A stretch of 64,000 nt of DNA from Epiperipatus broadwayi (lineage: Eukaryota > Onychophora > Udeonychophora > Euonychophora > Peripatidae): positions 6,044,030 through 6,108,029 of the forward strand of contig JAQFVV010000055.1 in NCBI GenBank assembly GCA_028023455.1. Reading direction: 5' to 3'. The position numbers and the translations under genes are program-made. The notes beneath the pieces were generated by a model that saw only the letters and a list, made by a program, of their open reading frames with translations, ran no database searches and was not told where the DNA came from. Position 1 is the stretch's first letter. Each line of letters begins with the position of its first letter. Of the stretch, positions 61,687-64,000 are shown one piece after another.

Positions 61687-62085
61687 AACAAATGTATGTC
61701 AATACACATCACATGATCACCATTTCTTATGCTTGCTCAAAACTATTATTAAAACAGGCAAAACTCTCCATACGAATTGGCATTCAGTGTAAGCTAGAGT
61801 AATCAATGGATGCCAGAAAGCTTGTGCATAAAATCCCCATCTAGTGCTTACTCATCCAATATCCCCAAACTAGTTTCTGGCTTGTGGACCTCGTCAGATT
61901 AGATGGGGATTTTATGCACATAGATGACAATGGCCACAAACCAGAAACTAGTCTGGGGATATTGGATGAGTAGGCACTAGATGGGGATTTTATGCACAAG
62001 CCTTCTGGCATCCATTGATTACTCTGGCTTGCACTGAGTGGCAATATGTATAGAGAGTTATGCCTGTTTTAACAAATGCATGTAT
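61687..62085. mobile_element. Foldback copy of the hammerhead-bearing family with ~12-bp direct repeats
   Basis: ACAAATGTATGT (61688) and ACAAATGCATGT (62072) flank an imperfect palindrome whose arms contain ATGGATGCCAGAAAGCTTGT and its complement. The left, minus-strand arm retains CTGACGA, GAAAC and TAGTT; it breaks just 5' of CTGACGA, near 61898. The right arm retains AGAAACTAGTC and TGGGGATATTGGAT (61948-61976). Confidence 0.75.
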
Positions 62086-62224
62086 TTTACAAGTACTTAT
62101 ACATGTATACTATAACCAACAAATTTATTTTAAATAGTAACTAGCTATTTAGTTTGTAATATAATTTTAAAACAATTGAGTCTTTTATCTGGCTAGCAAT
62201 GTATACAGTGTAATACATATTTTA

Positions 62225-62895
62225 TCAGATGAAAGTATGGCTAAAAATAAGTACTAAAAAGACTAAAATAATATTCAACGGCTTTTCTCGGAAAAAGATT
62301 GATAAACATGAAATAGAAGTTATCAACTGTAAATATTTTGGTCAGATTATTGATACAGATGAAAACATAATGAATAAAATTAATCACAGAATGAAACATA
62401 GATGGAGTCCTTTTTGGTAGAAATAACTTTATAATAAAAGGAAATATGTCTATTGAAAAACAGTTTTATTAGATGTTTTATTGACTGTTCCTTAAGTGTC
62501 TGAGTCTGAGGCTCAGACACTTAATAGATGATCAATACAGACTTTGGATCATTCAATAAACTATGGAAAAATATATGATGGAAGTAACATGTTGACAATG
62601 AATGTGAAATAGTTGGGTGAGGGAACAAACAGGTATCAATGACATCACTTAAATTAAGAGACTGAAATGGAGCTGGACTGGGCATATTGCTAGACGAGAT
62701 AATAATAGGTGAGGAATTAAAATCTTAAACTGGTACCCAAAGGATTGTTAAAATCTAAAAAGAGATGATGTAAGATGGACAGATGGAATAAGGCAGTTTC
62801 TTGATATGTTGAAAAAAAGAGAAGCTACGATTAGTAGAAACTGGGTTAAATTAAAAAAATCTTCAGCCTGCAGTCGGTTAATGATGATGATAATG
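62225..62895 (+). mobile_element. RTE-like LINE remnant
   Basis: Reads STKKTKIIFNGFSRKKID, CKYFGQIIDTDENIMNKINH, and later WAG..HIAR.DNNR text, ending near ATGATGATAATG. It has an internal rearrangement at about 62500-62520 and many stops. Same family as 6.6, 8.1 and 25.8 kb. Confidence 0.8.
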
Positions 62896-62939
62896 TACAT
62901 ATACTCAAACACTATATATATATGTAAATCTAAATATAA

Positions 62940-63480
62940 AGACATGATCTCATGATGCAGCAGTAATACATCCGCCCATCATGATTATGCCCTGAATTTG
63001 AGTTTGGATTGAAAATTTTTTCAAATTCCAACCAAACCCAGATTTTTCTTTTAAATAACCAGTCTACAGTTAATTCGATTAATCATCCATACCTAGCTAT
63101 TAATAGAAAAACGGCAAAAACAGATGGAAAAATGCACAGTTTCACTGTCCAACAATTGGAAAGTTTAGTGAATAAAATAGTCATCAACATCACCATTCTT
63201 CTATGACGAGTTGTTGACAGATTAGCATAGAAGTATTTACTGGATATTTTACCAATAATTCTGATGGATTACAATGATCAACTCTGTTTTACAGTTTACC
63301 AAATTTAATAAATTCAAATTACAATACTAAGCAATTTCTTAATATTTTTGGTGAAAATCACAGATAATCGGATACTTGAATTCATGTGTTAAGAGTGCTA
63401 TAACCTTTGGAAAGATATTACAGTTTAAATTAAGTAACATGTCATTTTTTTTTAGATTTTAGATATTTAAAAAAGTATTA
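62940..63480. other. AT-rich flank with possible worn SINE
   Basis: 62945-63110 shares ATACCTAGCTATTA-type text with 40.1 and 11.8 kb. No gene recognised. Confidence 0.4.
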
Positions 63481-63484
63481 TTTG

Positions 63485-63800
63485 TTAAGTAACAAATCTA
63501 TTCCTCCAGTTCTGCCATCTAGTGTAAGCTTGAATAATCTATAGATGCAAAATGGTAGAACTAAATAAATTCCTATACAGTGCTGTCCTATCTATATCTG
63601 AAGACTAGTTTCTGGTTATCACTTTTAACGATGAGAACTTTTGGATCTAGCTCTTGATTCTAATGCACTTTTCTTCCAGCAACCATCTTTTATTTCCTTT
63701 TTTCCACTATCAAACTATTAATCTGAAATTCAAAAACACCTTAATATTTTTTAACTAAGTCAACTTGCTTATATATCTATAGAGAACTGACATCAATATC
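63485..63800 (-). mobile_element. Diverged copy of the hammerhead-bearing family
   Basis: GCCATCTAGTGTAAGCTTGA, ACTAGTTTCTGGTTATCAC, AACTTTTGGATCTAGCTC, CTTCCAGCAACCATCTTTTA and TGAAATTCAAAAACACC follow the unit's order. On the minus strand ATCCAAAAG and CAGAAACTAGTC remain but CUGANGA is destroyed. Confidence 0.65.
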
Positions 63801-64000
63801 TATATATTATGAATCTCCTTGGTTTTTTAATGCCTATAGACAAATATACATTCCTTAGCCAGGATTATTACATCATTGTCAAAAGATTTCATGACTTCCT
63901 TCTACATACTGCTATTAATTATCAATTGTATTTCTCCTATTCTACTTCAATCTTGTATAATCTTGGATAATCAATAGATATCAACGATAATGCTTCAATT
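63801..64000. other. AT-rich right edge
   Basis: No gene or structured repeat recognised. Confidence 0.5.

Noticed and set aside
1-64000. CRISPR arrays, operons, riboswitches or phage
   Set aside because: No short regularly spaced repeats with unique spacers and no prokaryotic gene structure; the DNA is animal nuclear sequence.

Overview
The window is strongly AT-rich nuclear DNA from an invertebrate animal that I cannot place to phylum. Long introns, GT-AG splicing and dense decayed non-LTR, Penelope-like, mariner, pogo and hAT elements argue for a metazoan; no prokaryotic or organellar gene organisation is visible. The only host gene I can identify is DOP1 (Dopey), read on the minus strand. 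Eleven coding exons run from the start codon at 48591 to 402, and the gene continues past the left edge. All splice phases agree: 4830 coding bases, 1610 residues, no internal stop. Introns range from 80 bp to about 11.6 kb. DOP1 works with MON2 in Golgi/endosome membrane traffic.

Layout. 1-3 kb: four DOP1 exons with short introns. 3-12 kb: intron repeats, including a relatively GC-rich block (3.0-4.1 kb), a coding-like leader on the plus strand (4.55-4.98 kb), two long palindromes (5.45-6.15, 9.47-9.91 kb), LINE 3' ends (6.64, 8.13 kb) and a cluster of tRNA-derived SINE-like copies. 12-19 kb: two exons, a mariner remnant, a hammerhead-like repeat at 15.94 kb and a head-to-head Penelope-like (PLE) pair. 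19-28 kb: palindrome at 20.7-21.2 kb, a second head-to-head PLE pair with a hAT MITE inserted in one arm, a mariner remnant, a foldback element carrying hammerhead motifs and the longest LINE remnant. 28-37 kb: three exons, PLE and mariner remnants, foldbacks and a ~102-bp minisatellite. 37-48 kb: a tandem 456-bp hammerhead unit ending in a foldback, then decayed relatives and DOP1 exon 1. 48.8-51.7 kb: a pogo/Tigger-like transposon with a nested inverted-repeat element. 52-64 kb: upstream flank with hairpins, a tandem repeat, another foldback and LINE remnants.

The most interesting signal is a dispersed repeat family whose copies carry a type-I hammerhead ribozyme fold: CUGANGA and GAAAC boxes, a tiny stem III, and a stem I with compensatory changes between copies. 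The family occurs as a 456-bp head-to-tail array and as foldbacks. At two foldback junctions the inverted copy begins at, or within two bases of, the predicted self-cleavage site. Three insertions are flanked by 12-16 bp direct repeats, more like target-primed retrotransposition than cut-and-paste. Two further hammerhead-like classes occur at 43.4/43.5 kb and 15.9/53.8 kb. PLE GIY-YIG remnants in the same window are a plausible source of the enzymes. All assignments come from reading the sequence; nothing was searched or folded by program.
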